This document shows positions 54,920 to 63,442 of a DNA stretch of 64,000 bases, piece by piece (position 1 is the stretch's first letter; every line of letters starts with the position of its first letter). Below the pieces are notes generated by a model, which was not told the origin of the DNA, did no database searches, and was given only the letters and a program-made list of their open reading frames with translations. The translations under genes and the position numbers were made by a program. This DNA comes from Acidobacteria bacterium 13_1_20CM_3_53_8 (GTDB taxonomy: Bacteria > Acidobacteriota > Blastocatellia > Pyrinomonadales > Pyrinomonadaceae). Location: the NCBI GenBank assembly GCA_001920415.1, contig MNJR01000026.1, positions 62,001 through 126,000 of the forward strand. Reading direction: 5' to 3'.

Positions 54920-55903
54920 ATGATGAGACTTCCTAAATTCAGCTATCTTGTGCCGCGAGAGATCGCGGACGCGGTACGGATGATGGCTGACGCCGGCCCA
55001 GTGGGGCAGTTTGTCGCGGGCGGCACAGACCTTTATCCGAATATGAAGCGGCGGCAGCAGACGCCTAAGACTGTTATCTCCGTGACGCGGTTGAAGGAGT
55101 TGAATCAAATCGAGGGTGACGGGAAGACGGGTTTGAGAATAGGCGCGTCTGTTTGGTTGACGGATGTTTGCGAGCATCCGGTTATTAATCGTGATTACGC
55201 GTTTGTGGCTCGCGCGGCGCGGCTTATCTCTACGCCTATCTTGCGCAACATGAGCACGATTGGCGGCAACCTTCTGCTTGATACGCGATGCAACTATTAC
55301 GACCAGAATTACGAGTGGCGGCGCGGGATAAATTTCTGTTTGAAGAAGGACGGCGATGTTTGCTGGGTTGCGCCGGGAAGCAAGAAGTGCTGGGCTGTGC
55401 AGTCGTCAGACCTTGTGCCGTTGATGGTTGCAATCGGCGCGCGCGTGAAGTTGGTTTCGACGCTTGGCGAAAGAATGGTTGATGCTGCGAAGCTCTACAA
55501 CGATGACGGCATTGATTATTTGCACAAGAGGCCGGATGAGCTTTTGACAGAAATTCATCTTCCGCCTGTTATGGGCTGGCGCGCTACTTATAAGAAACTT
55601 CGGCGGCGCGGCGCGTTCGATTTTCCTGTGCTGGGCGTGGCGGCGCGTGTGGATTTGGATGAGAGCGGCGCTGTTAAAGATGCGAAGTTGATTCTTGGCG
55701 GCATTGCGCCTGCTCCGGTTGAAGTGAAAGAGGCTGAGAAGGTTTTAGTTGGAAATCCCTTGAATCAAGAGACAATCGAAGCGGCTGCTGAAGCAAGTTA
55801 TATAAAAGCGCGACCGCTCGACAACACGGATTTCGTGATGAACTGGCGAAAGCAGATGGCTAGGCCGTTTGTGGTTCGCGCTCTGGAAGAGTTGAGAGGA
55901 TAG
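54920..55903 (+). CDS. FAD subunit with 4-hydroxybenzoyl-CoA reductase-type 4Fe-4S insert
   Basis: 327 residues. A FAD-binding PCMH-like domain opens with PKFSYLVPREIADAVRMMAD, then FVAGGTDLYPNM and STIGGNLLLDTRC. C124, C140, C148 and C157 have spacings of 16, 8 and 9; from memory these match exactly the four cysteines (122, 138, 146, 155) that hold the extra [4Fe-4S] cluster in the beta subunit of 4-hydroxybenzoyl-CoA reductase. Xanthine dehydrogenase lacks this insert. The enzyme therefore probably works as a reductive dehydroxylase or related aryl-CoA hydroxylase. A CO_deh_flav_C-type C-terminus follows. Confidence 0.92.
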   Translation: MMRLPKFSYLVPREIADAVRMMADAGPVGQFVAGGTDLYPNMKRRQQTPKTVISVTRLKELNQIEGDGKTGLRIGASVWLTDVCEHPVINRDYAFVARAARLISTPILRNMSTIGGNLLLDTRCNYYDQNYEWRRGINFCLKKDGDVCWVAPGSKKCWAVQSSDLVPLMVAIGARVKLVSTLGERMVDAAKLYNDDGIDYLHKRPDELLTEIHLPPVMGWRATYKKLRRRGAFDFPVLGVAARVDLDESGAVKDAKLILGGIAPAPVEVKEAEKVLVGNPLNQETIEAAAEASYIKARPLDNTDFVMNWRKQMARPFVVRALEELRG

Positions 55904-55983
55904 GTGTCAGGTGTCGGGTGTCAGGTGCCGGTAAAAGCTTTTTACTAAAATCTGACACCCGGCACCTGATACCCAATACCCAT
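55903..55983. repeat. Heptamer-armed inverted repeat, family L copy 2
   Basis: GGTGTCA/GGTGTCG/GGTGCCG units and complement around AAAAGCTTTTTA. It begins at the FAD-subunit stop codon and ends just before the MocA-like start. Confidence 0.85.
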
Positions 55984-55984
55984 T

Positions 55985-56587
55985 GTGATTGCCGCTATTC
56001 TGCTATCCGCCGGGCGCTCCAGTCGCATGGGCGCGTTCAAGCCGTTGCTTCCTTTCGGTGACAAGACCGTAATCGAAACCTGTATTGATAATCTTCTGAG
56101 AGGCGGAGTCGAAACGATTGTAGTTGTCGTGGGGCATCGAGCCGAAGAGATTCATGAAAGGCTAGCTCACCTTCCTGTACGCTTCGCCATCAACGAGGAC
56201 GCGGAGAGCGAGATGGGAGTTTCGATTTCGCGCGGTGCGGAGCAACTGCCAAAAAAAATTGAAAGCATCTTCATAGCGCTTGTAGATCAACCTGCGGTCG
56301 GAGCGGAAGTGATAAAGAAGCTTCTGGAAGAGAAAGAGCTAGGAAGCGCGCGGCTCTTTGTGCCTGTGTACGAGGGGCGCGGCGGCCATCCTGTTCTGCT
56401 CGACGCGAGTCTCCGTGAAGAGTTAAAAAACTTAGACCCGGAGCGCGGCCTGCGCTCGCTCTTTGACGCTCACAGCGAAGAGGTCTTGCGCGTCCCAGTC
56501 TCTTCGCCTTACGTCGCGCGCGACATGGACGAGTGGGAAGATTATCGCGCGCTGCACCGCGAAATTTTCGGAACAGAAGGAAAGTAG
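55985..56587 (+). CDS. MocA-like molybdenum cofactor cytidylyltransferase
   Basis: 200 residues from a GTG at 55985. The N-terminus AAILLSAGRSSRMGAFKPLL is the NTP-transferase signature (LxxGxxxRMGxxK). IVVVVGHRAEEI and the AlDQP-like ALVDQPAVG segment follow, with the C-terminal GRGGHPVLLD. MocA makes the MCD form of the cofactor used by xanthine oxidase-family enzymes, which matches the operon. The start is very close to the family L repeat and lacks a ribosome-binding site. Confidence 0.9.
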   Translation: MIAAILLSAGRSSRMGAFKPLLPFGDKTVIETCIDNLLRGGVETIVVVVGHRAEEIHERLAHLPVRFAINEDAESEMGVSISRGAEQLPKKIESIFIALVDQPAVGAEVIKKLLEEKELGSARLFVPVYEGRGGHPVLLDASLREELKNLDPERGLRSLFDAHSEEVLRVPVSSPYVARDMDEWEDYRALHREIFGTEGK

Positions 56588-56666
56588 TGATGAGTGCAGA
56601 GTGATGAGTGATGAATAAGAAGAGAAGAGCTTTTGATTTATTTCATCACTCTGCACTCTGCACTGC
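56585..56666. repeat. Heptamer-armed inverted repeat, family N
   Basis: AGTGATG/AGTGCAG units and complementary arm (TCATCACTCTGCACTCTGCA) around a GAAGAGAAGAGCTTTTGATT centre. It lies between the MocA-like and MBL-fold genes. Confidence 0.8.
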
Positions 56667-56794
56667 TTTTCATTCGTCCTGCGTTTGCGCCCGCTCATCA
56701 AAAAATAGCTGCGGTTCGTCAAAACCTCATTCAATTGGATAGATGTTTCGATTTAAGGTTATGCGGTCGAGTTCGTCTATCAGGAGCCGAGAGA

Positions 56795-58348
56795 ATGAGA
56801 AGCATAATCTGGCGAGCATCTGTCGCAACCATCACTTTAATCTCTGTGCTCTGCGCGCAAAGTGGCGGGCAGCAGCGGAAAAGTTTCAGCCTGCAATCCT
56901 ATGAACGCGCGCGCGGGGTTGTGGACGCTGCGATTCAAGCTATGGGCGACATGAAGGGCGTGCAGGCGCTGGGTGATCTGTCAATGCAGTACAGCGCGCA
57001 AGCTGTGGAAATAGGTCAGAGCGCCAATCCTGAAGCGCCCTTTTATGTGACCGAAGCCTCTGGCACAAGGGTCATAGATTTTCGCGGTAAGCGTGTTTAT
57101 CAGGAACTGCGCACACACTTTCTGGGCGATTTGCCGCTACAGATTAAAGAGGTCATCACGGAGAGAGGCGCGTTTACGGTCGAGATGACTTCCAATACCG
57201 TGTACCCTGTCGCACAGTCTGCCGTAGCTGCTAATTACAACGCAGTCGAGCGTTGGTTTCCTCAAGCTGTGCTGAAGGCTGCGCTCAATTTTGCGAGCAG
57301 TTTGCGCGCGCTGGGCGAAACCGATTTCGAGGGACGAAAACAACTGGTCATCAGTTTCGACTCCGGCGGCACGGTCACACTTTTTTTCGACGCGCGGACT
57401 CATCTGCTGACCAAGATTGAAACGATTGGAGATGGCCCTGCCTTCGGTCTCTCAACCGCAGAGACAATTTTTTCTGACTACCGCACGGTCGGGAGTGTGA
57501 AGCTACCGTTCAGGGTGATTAATAAGATAGCAGGCCAGTTGACGACAGACTTGCGCTACGGCCAGATAAATTTCGACACTCATCCGAGCGACGCTCTTTT
57601 TGAAAGACCAGAAGGTGCAGAAGTCGGCCCCGAAACAGGAGGCCCAAACGCCCCAGCCGTCAAACAACTCGCGCCCGATGTCTATTTCGTCACACACTCG
57701 TCGCGTGGCCGCCCGAATTTCAGCATCAACAGCATCTTCTTCTATAGCTCTATGTTCGTAGTCTTCAACGATTACGTCCTAGTCGTAGAAGCGCCTTTGA
57801 ACGACGGAATAACGCAGGCGATGATTGGAAAGATTAAAGAGATAGCGCCCGGCAAGCCTATAAAATATGTCGCCGCGACGCACTATCATTTCGATCATCT
57901 GGGAGGAGTGCGCGGCTTCATAGCAGAAGGCGCGACCGTTTTGACTACGCCCGGCAACCGTAGTTTGATTGAAAGAATGGCTGCAACGCCATTGCCCTTT
58001 AACCCCGACACGCTAGCGCGCAACCCGCGCCCGCCCGTGATTGAGACTTTTACAAACAAGAGAGTGATAACGGACGGCGCGCACACAGTTGAACTCTACA
58101 ACATAGGCAGCCCGCACGCAGACGAGATGGTCATAGCCTACCTTCCGAAAGAAAGGATAGTCTTCGCCAGCGACGTGGCGGGAATCTTTGCAGGGGGCAC
58201 AGGCGAGCACATTTCTGCGGCGAATCCTGCGAACTTGGATTTCTTGAAGAAGATAGAGGCGCTAGGGTTGCAGGTCGAGACCATAGCAAGCGGCCACGGT
58301 CGCATTCTTACGATTGGTGAGTTCAGAAAAATGGTCGGGCGAACGTAG
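56795..58348 (+). CDS. Exported MBL-fold metallohydrolase
   Basis: 517 residues from the ATG at 56795 (AGGAG upstream). A signal peptide (ASVATITLISVLCAQS) leads into an N-terminal domain of ~280 residues without clear homology, probably beta-rich and lipoprotein-carrier-like. The C-terminal metallo-beta-lactamase domain (about 300-515) has ATHYHFDHLGG (HxHxDH), GSPHADEMVIAYLP and a late SGHGRI. It belongs to the exported MBL proteins common in Acidobacteria. The substrate is unknown. The FAD-type operon genes end upstream, so this gene is separate. Confidence 0.85.
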   Translation: MRSIIWRASVATITLISVLCAQSGGQQRKSFSLQSYERARGVVDAAIQAMGDMKGVQALGDLSMQYSAQAVEIGQSANPEAPFYVTEASGTRVIDFRGKRVYQELRTHFLGDLPLQIKEVITERGAFTVEMTSNTVYPVAQSAVAANYNAVERWFPQAVLKAALNFASSLRALGETDFEGRKQLVISFDSGGTVTLFFDARTHLLTKIETIGDGPAFGLSTAETIFSDYRTVGSVKLPFRVINKIAGQLTTDLRYGQINFDTHPSDALFERPEGAEVGPETGGPNAPAVKQLAPDVYFVTHSSRGRPNFSINSIFFYSSMFVVFNDYVLVVEAPLNDGITQAMIGKIKEIAPGKPIKYVAATHYHFDHLGGVRGFIAEGATVLTTPGNRSLIERMAATPLPFNPDTLARNPRPPVIETFTNKRVITDGAHTVELYNIGSPHADEMVIAYLPKERIVFASDVAGIFAGGTGEHISAANPANLDFLKKIEALGLQVETIASGHGRILTIGEFRKMVGRT

Positions 58349-58368
58349 ACCGAGCAAGGCGAAGCAGC

Positions 58369-58569
58369 AAGTCAGTAGCGGCCTGCGGTAGCTTCGCAAA
58401 GGCAAAAGTAAAAGGGCAAAAGGCAAAAGTTAAGACGAAAGCTTTCATCTCTAATTTTTAATCTCTAATTCACGCCTGCAAGGCGTGTCCACACTTTTGC
58501 CTTTTTACTTCTACCTTTTGCCTTTCCTTTGCCTTTGCGAAGCTACAGCAGGCTGCTACTGACTCGGCT
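58369..58569. repeat. Composite repeat: family C copy 6 inside family A-like arms
   Basis: Outer arms CAGTAGCGGCCTGCGGTAGC and a complementary arm at 58537-58569 (AGCTACAGCAGGCTGCTACT) enclose a family C element, 58397-58539. The centre holds ATTCACGCCTGCAAGGCGTG. It is a case of one repeat inside another. Confidence 0.8.
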
Positions 58570-58627
58570 TCCGTTAGCTCAACCTAAAGTTTTTGTTGCC
58601 GAAGCGTTTTAGGCTAATCTTGAATTG

Positions 58628-59746
58628 ATGATGAAAGAGAAGCTTGCCCGGCGACGCTGTATGAAATGGCTGCTGATCTTCGGTTGCTGGACGCTGTTCG
58701 GCCTATTCTTCCTCAGCCAGTCCTACATACAGCAGGCATACGCTGGAAGACCTTTCGAGTGGAAACGTCTGCTTGCGGTCTGGATGTGCAGCGCGTACCT
58801 CTGGGCGCTGCTCACACCGATGGTTCTCTATCTTGCAAGACGCTTTCCCATCGAGTTGAAAAACTGGCGGAGAGGTTTTCTGTTTCATCTACCGGCCAGC
58901 GTCCTCTTCTCGCTCGTTGAACTTCTGGGCTTCGTGCTGGTCACTCCGCTCGTAGGCTTGCCCTGGATGAGACAGACTTTCACTTCTACCTACGTGGCCG
59001 TCTTCGTAATAGATTTTCACTGGGACTTGCTTACCTACTGGGCAATCTTGAGCATCACTCAGGTATTAGACTATTACCGGAAATATCAGGAGCGAAAACT
59101 CCTGGCATCTCGCCTTGAGACGCAGCTTGCTCAGGCGCAACTCGGCGCGCTCAAAATGCAGCTTCATCCCCATTTTCTCTTCAATACTCTGAACGCCATA
59201 GTCGTCCTAGTGCGCAAAGAGAGCAACCGCGAAGCAGCAGAGATGCTGACGGGGTTGAGCGAATTGTTGCGCCATGTTCTGGAAGACACTGGTAAGCAGG
59301 AGGTCACGCTCAAGCAGGAGATAGAATTTCTTGAGCGCTATCTTGAGATCGAACAGGTGCGATTTCGTGATCGCCTGCGCGTGCGCCTTGCAGTTCACGA
59401 AGAGACGTTGGACGCGCTCGTGCCGAACCTGATCTTACAGCCGCTCGTAGAGAACGCCATACGACATGGCATAGGTAAGAGCGCGACCGCAGGTTTTATA
59501 GAGATAGGAGCGCGGCACGATGGACGCGAGACGCTCACTATAGAGATTAGAGACGACGGACAGGGATTTGCTCCCGACGCTCTGGATTCAAAGAATCTTG
59601 GGATAGGGATCGCCAACACGCGCGCTCGACTGCGCGGGCTTTACGGCGATGATCAGAAGTTGGAATTTCGCACGGGAGAAATGGGCGGCGCAGTGGCTAG
59701 CCTGACTATCCCTTTTCGCTTGCGGCGCAACGCGAGCGAGGGCTGA
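58628..59746 (+). CDS. LytS/YehU-type sensor histidine kinase
   Basis: 372 residues. Four to five membrane helices (residues ~12-140) are followed by a His_kinase domain with QLHPHFLFNTLNAIVVLVRK (phospho-His) and LQPLVENAIRHGI (N box), then DGQGFAPD and GIGIANTRARL. The kinase pairs with the LytTR regulator downstream (9 bp away). Such systems sense membrane or cell-wall state, or metabolites such as pyruvate. There are no periplasmic sensor domains, so the signal is probably within the membrane. Confidence 0.92.
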   Translation: MMKEKLARRRCMKWLLIFGCWTLFGLFFLSQSYIQQAYAGRPFEWKRLLAVWMCSAYLWALLTPMVLYLARRFPIELKNWRRGFLFHLPASVLFSLVELLGFVLVTPLVGLPWMRQTFTSTYVAVFVIDFHWDLLTYWAILSITQVLDYYRKYQERKLLASRLETQLAQAQLGALKMQLHPHFLFNTLNAIVVLVRKESNREAAEMLTGLSELLRHVLEDTGKQEVTLKQEIEFLERYLEIEQVRFRDRLRVRLAVHEETLDALVPNLILQPLVENAIRHGIGKSATAGFIEIGARHDGRETLTIEIRDDGQGFAPDALDSKNLGIGIANTRARLRGLYGDDQKLEFRTGEMGGAVASLTIPFRLRRNASEG

Positions 59747-59755
59747 GGCGCTCGA

Positions 59756-60526
59756 ATGACTAAGAAGATTCGCACGCTCATAGTTGATGACGAGCCGCTG
59801 GCGCGCGAGGGCATACGCATGCTGCTGGACACGGACGAGGAGATAGAGTTAATAGGCGAGTGCGCAGACGGGCGCGAGGCCGTCCACGTTATCTCTGAAC
59901 AAAAACCTGACCTAATCTTTCTGGACGTTCAGATGCCTGAGATGAACGGCTTTGATGTGCTGGCTGAGGTCTGCGACGCTCCCTTGTCTGCGATTATCTT
60001 CGTTACAGCTTACGACAAATACGCGCTTCAAGCCTTTGATGTGCACGCCCTTGATTATCTTCTCAAGCCGTTCACAAAAAAGCGTTTTTACGAAGCGCTC
60101 GAAAGAGCCAAAGCGCAGATTCGGCGTCCGCGCGACCGAGAGCTTGATAGTAAGCTTCTGGGTTGGCTTGAAGAGATAAAGAGAGAAGAAAAATATCTTG
60201 AGCGGCTGGTTATCAAGTCAGCCGGGCGCATCTTCTTCCTGAGCACAGAAGAGGTAGATTGGATAGAGGCTGCGGAAAATTATGTGCGTCTTCACGTAGG
60301 GCGCGAATCGCATCTGCTGCACGGAACAATGAACAGGTTGGAAGCCAGACTCGATCCAGAAAAATTCCTGCGCGTGCATCGCTCCGTTATAGTCAACATA
60401 GAGCGCATCAAAGAACTCCGCCCGCTCTTTCACGGCGAATACATGATTCTGCTACGTGACGGCACTCGATTGACTTCAGGACGAAGCTACAGAGACAAAT
60501 TGCAGCGCCTGCTGGAAAATTTCTGA
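59756..60526 (+). CDS. LytTR-family response regulator
   Basis: 256 residues. The receiver domain (about 5-125) has the acidic pair DDE, the phospho-Asp in [18 protein letters not shown] and LKPF. The LytTR DNA-binding domain (about 150-250) has [20 protein letters not shown] and [18 protein letters not shown]. It is the partner of the LytS-type kinase. Targets are not evident, but LytTR proteins often regulate neighbouring exported-protein genes. Confidence 0.95.
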   Translation: MTKKIRTLIVDDEPLAREGIRMLLDTDEEIELIGECADGREAVHVISEQKPDLIFLDVQMPEMNGFDVLAEVCDAPLSAIIFVTAYDKYALQAFDVHALDYLLKPFTKKRFYEALERAKAQIRRPRDRELDSKLLGWLEEIKREEKYLERLVIKSAGRIFFLSTEEVDWIEAAENYVRLHVGRESHLLHGTMNRLEARLDPEKFLRVHRSVIVNIERIKELRPLFHGEYMILLRDGTRLTSGRSYRDKLQRLLENF

Positions 60527-60541
60527 GCAGGCAACATCGGC

Positions 60542-62431
60542 TCACTCGATACTACTGCTCAGAGTGTAAGCGAGCATACGATTGCCTTTCGAGATGTAGA
60601 GCAACTCCGCCGCCTCGTCGCTGATGAAACGCCCGTCCACGTCGTTCAATCGTATTGCACGCTCATCCTCTCCCGTGTTGACGTTCACGCCCGCGAGTCC
60701 GTGCCCGCCGCTTCTCAACTCCGTGTAAAAGTACATCCACTGACCGCGAAGCTCAGCGAGCCTGCGTCGCCGCCAGAGGAAATGTGAAAGACGCTCCAAC
60801 TGTCTGGCAGGATCAAGACGATCTAGCAAACGGTCTTCAACATCAACCGATGGGCGCGGGATGGCTGATGAGACGCGTGGCGTATAGTTTTGCCGTGCGC
60901 GAGAAAGTATGCCGTAGGTTGCGAAGCGCTCGCTTGCGTACTCGCGCGCGCGATTGGCTGCGAGGCTGGTCAGGTCCGGGAGCGTAGCGTGCGCCACCAA
61001 TCCAGACCAGCGCAGAGAGCTTGCCGCGCTCAACATTTGCGCGCCGCGAAAGATGGTCGTGGCCGTGCCTCCGTAGCGAAAATAGAGCGACGCTGCGCGC
61101 GCAGCTATTGCAGCGACGGTGCGAAGAAGCCCGCGTCCAGGCGGGTTGTGCCGCTCGCGCCAGGTGTTCTGTCCGCTTCTGGTGTCGAATGCTGCGACCT
61201 CGTTTTGCCCGCCCACTACGGCCTCGCCGCGTTCGTTCAGTAGCAAGAAAGCCGCTCGCTCAACATTGTGCGAGACCTTCTTTCTAACCTTGCCCGTTGC
61301 CGTATTGATGAAGATGAGATCGTCACGATCCGCTACGATAATCGTAGAAGAGTCCGAGAGCACTATGTTCGTGATGCCTCTGTCTGCTCCCTTGTAACGC
61401 CAGAGAGTTTTTCCGTTCGTTGGATTCAGAGCGCTCACACCGTAAGGGCCGCGCTCCACAGTTTCACCGTCGCGCAGGCGAGTGAACTGCCCGCCCGTCC
61501 TGACGTAGATCACGCCGTTTGCCAGAATCATCTCCGGCGTTAAGCCCAGATCGTTCGACTCCCATGCGACATCGCCACTGGAGCGCGAGATTGCGCGCAC
61601 ATGACCTCGACCAGAAAGATAAAGTAATTGCTCGTCCGCAATAGGGTCGGCTTCAGTCAGAGCAAGCCCTTCTTCGTTGACGCGAAACTTCTCGCGGCGG
61701 CGCTCCTGCCCCGTGCGCGCGTCTAGCGACGTGACGCCTTCGTAAAATAGATAAAGCCGACCATCCATGAATGCAGGCGGACGGTAGTTGTCCAGCGTGT
61801 AATCAACCTCTGCGTTCTCATCGCTCCCCGCCAGTACAGGCATCATCTCGACTTCGCTTTCTAGTTCCCGCTTCCAAAGCTCTCGCCCCGTTGCTATGTC
61901 GAAGACGTGCACGACAGGCTTTCGCTTGAAATCATCTCGCGCGTGTCCGCGAGCGTCGCGGGCGAAAACGGATGCGAGCAGACCTGAGTTCGGCTCGAAA
62001 GCCATCTGCATTACCGCGCCGCGTGTTCTGTCCGTGCGCCAGACTGCATCGCCCGTCAAAAGGTCTGCGGCCTCAAGGCGCGTCTTTCCGCCGCGTTCCA
62101 GATTGAGAAGAACTAAATCCGTGCCGGGAATCGCGGCAACGTCCGTCTCGTCCAATAGTGTGTCCTTGCGCCGCCAGAGCACATCGCCGGTCTCTGCGTC
62201 CAAGCCGTAGAGCGACTTCTCCGTGCCGACCAGAAGCACACCCACTTCCGTTGACTGGTAGAACCTGACCTCGCCATCAAGCCGTGTTGACCAGGGCGTG
62301 GAGGCGCGCGTCTCTGATGCGCTTGCGCCGCAGACGAGCAGGAGCAAGGCGAAGGCAGGCAGGTAAATCGTTGAAGCGTTTCGCGCTCGACTAATCAATG
62401 AGAGAATCACAACGTTCAAAACCCTTTGCAT
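60542..62431 (-). CDS. Exported PQQ-type beta-propeller protein
   Basis: 629 residues from the ATG at 62431. A signal-anchor segment (about 1-45, YLPAFALLLLVCGASA) is followed by a large propeller of PQQ/BamB-type blades: GLDAETGDVLWRRKD, IATGRELWKRELESE, AISRSSGDVAWESNDL and LNPTNGKTLWRYKG. The last ~180 residues are helical/basic without repeats. It is convergent with the LytTR gene (15-bp gap between their stops). No enzyme activity is implied. Confidence 0.85.
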   Translation of the reverse strand: MQRVLNVVILSLISRARNASTIYLPAFALLLLVCGASASETRASTPWSTRLDGEVRFYQSTEVGVLLVGTEKSLYGLDAETGDVLWRRKDTLLDETDVAAIPGTDLVLLNLERGGKTRLEAADLLTGDAVWRTDRTRGAVMQMAFEPNSGLLASVFARDARGHARDDFKRKPVVHVFDIATGRELWKRELESEVEMMPVLAGSDENAEVDYTLDNYRPPAFMDGRLYLFYEGVTSLDARTGQERRREKFRVNEEGLALTEADPIADEQLLYLSGRGHVRAISRSSGDVAWESNDLGLTPEMILANGVIYVRTGGQFTRLRDGETVERGPYGVSALNPTNGKTLWRYKGADRGITNIVLSDSSTIIVADRDDLIFINTATGKVRKKVSHNVERAAFLLLNERGEAVVGGQNEVAAFDTRSGQNTWRERHNPPGRGLLRTVAAIAARAASLYFRYGGTATTIFRGAQMLSAASSLRWSGLVAHATLPDLTSLAANRAREYASERFATYGILSRARQNYTPRVSSAIPRPSVDVEDRLLDRLDPARQLERLSHFLWRRRRLAELRGQWMYFYTELRSGGHGLAGVNVNTGEDERAIRLNDVDGRFISDEAAELLYISKGNRMLAYTLSSSIE

Positions 62432-62473
62432 AACAATTATGTAGACGATCATCTCGCTCAATGAATTATAGGG

Positions 62474-62608
62474 CAAAGGAAAGTCAAAAGGTAAAAGTAA
62501 AAAGGCAAAAGGGTGGACACGCCTTGCAGGCGTGAATTAAAGATTAAAAATAAGGGATGAAAGCTTTCGTCTTACCTTTTGCCTTTTACCTTTTTACTTT
62601 TGCCTTCT
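62474..62608. repeat. Heptamer-armed inverted repeat, family C copy 7
   Basis: CAAAAGGTAAAAGTAAAAAG units and complement, with GACACGCCTTGCAGGCGTGA near the centre, as in copies 5 and 6. It lies in the divergent gap between 62431 and 62775. Confidence 0.85.
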
Positions 62609-62774
62609 TCTGGGCTACTCTCCTCACGTGCGGCCACAAAGCTTCTTTACAGCGTTAGCAGCATCCAACTGCGCGGGCGTCAGGCTCATCTAAGTTATCG
62701 CCTGAGACGCCTTATGTTTCAGGTTCGTCAGGCAAATAGGCCGGACGTTTTCGGGGAAGTTAGAAGGAGAAAAG

Positions 62775-63320
62775 ATGACCCCTAAATTTCGCAGGTCGGC
62801 TGTGGCTTCGGCCCTGGCCCTCCTGCTCGTTTTTTCAACAGTCCTGTTCGCGCAGAGAAGCAACACACCAGTCCAATTCTCTTTCCACTCGATTGACGGC
62901 GCGACCGTGACAAACGATGACGTGCACGGCCAGGTAGTTGTGCTAGCCTTCGGCGCGTCGTGGCTGCCGCTCTCAAAGAAGCTGGCCCAAGGGATACGCA
63001 AGATCGCCAACGATTACAGCGCGCACGGCGTGATAGTTTACTGGGTAAGCACCGATTCAGATTCGCCGCATTCCAGGAACTACGCATCGGACGCGCAGCT
63101 TCGGGATTTTGCAAAAAAATATGATTTGAACCTGACCGTCCTGCGTGACCCTGACGGAAGGATTTCCAAGCAGTTCGGCGTAGACCAGATTCCGGCGATT
63201 GTTATCTTAGACAAGCAAGGGCGCGTTTACGGCGAGCCTATGAACGGGCTTGACCCGGACATTGATCTAAACAACGAACTCGCCAAGCCTCTGAACAGAG
63301 TTCTTGGACTGGAGCAGTAA
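62775..63320 (+). CDS. Exported thioredoxin-fold protein without active-site cysteines
   Basis: 181 residues, GAAGGAG before the ATG. A signal peptide (VASALALLLVFSTVLFA) is followed by a TlpA/AhpC-like thioredoxin fold: VVVLAFGASWLPLSKKLAQG, HGVIVYWVSTDSD, and FGVDQIPAIVILDKQGRVYG (with the cis-proline of the fold). The WCxxC active site is replaced by WLPLS, so it cannot be a thiol-disulfide oxidoreductase. A chaperone, binding or inactive role is possible. The fold assignment is firm; the function is open. Confidence 0.88.
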   Translation: MTPKFRRSAVASALALLLVFSTVLFAQRSNTPVQFSFHSIDGATVTNDDVHGQVVVLAFGASWLPLSKKLAQGIRKIANDYSAHGVIVYWVSTDSDSPHSRNYASDAQLRDFAKKYDLNLTVLRDPDGRISKQFGVDQIPAIVILDKQGRVYGEPMNGLDPDIDLNNELAKPLNRVLGLEQ

Positions 63321-63356
63321 GCTTCAACGTTTCATCACGAACCGAAGATAAGATAA

Positions 63357-63442
63357 GTCAAAAGTAAAAAGGCAAAAGGCAAAAGTGAAGAAGGTTAAAT
63401 TCCTTCCTTACTTTTGCCTTTTGCCTTTTACCTTTTGCCTTC
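63357..63442. repeat. Heptamer-armed inverted repeat, family C copy 8
   Basis: GTAAAAAGGCAAAAGGCAAAAG arm, shortened, and the complementary CTTTTGCCTTTTGCC arm. It overlaps the end of maf: the stop codon and last codons (EGKR) are repeat sequence. Confidence 0.85.

Noticed and set aside
54920-55903. Xanthine dehydrogenase as firm assignment for the operon
   Set aside because: The four-cysteine insert argues for a 4-hydroxybenzoyl-CoA reductase-like enzyme instead.
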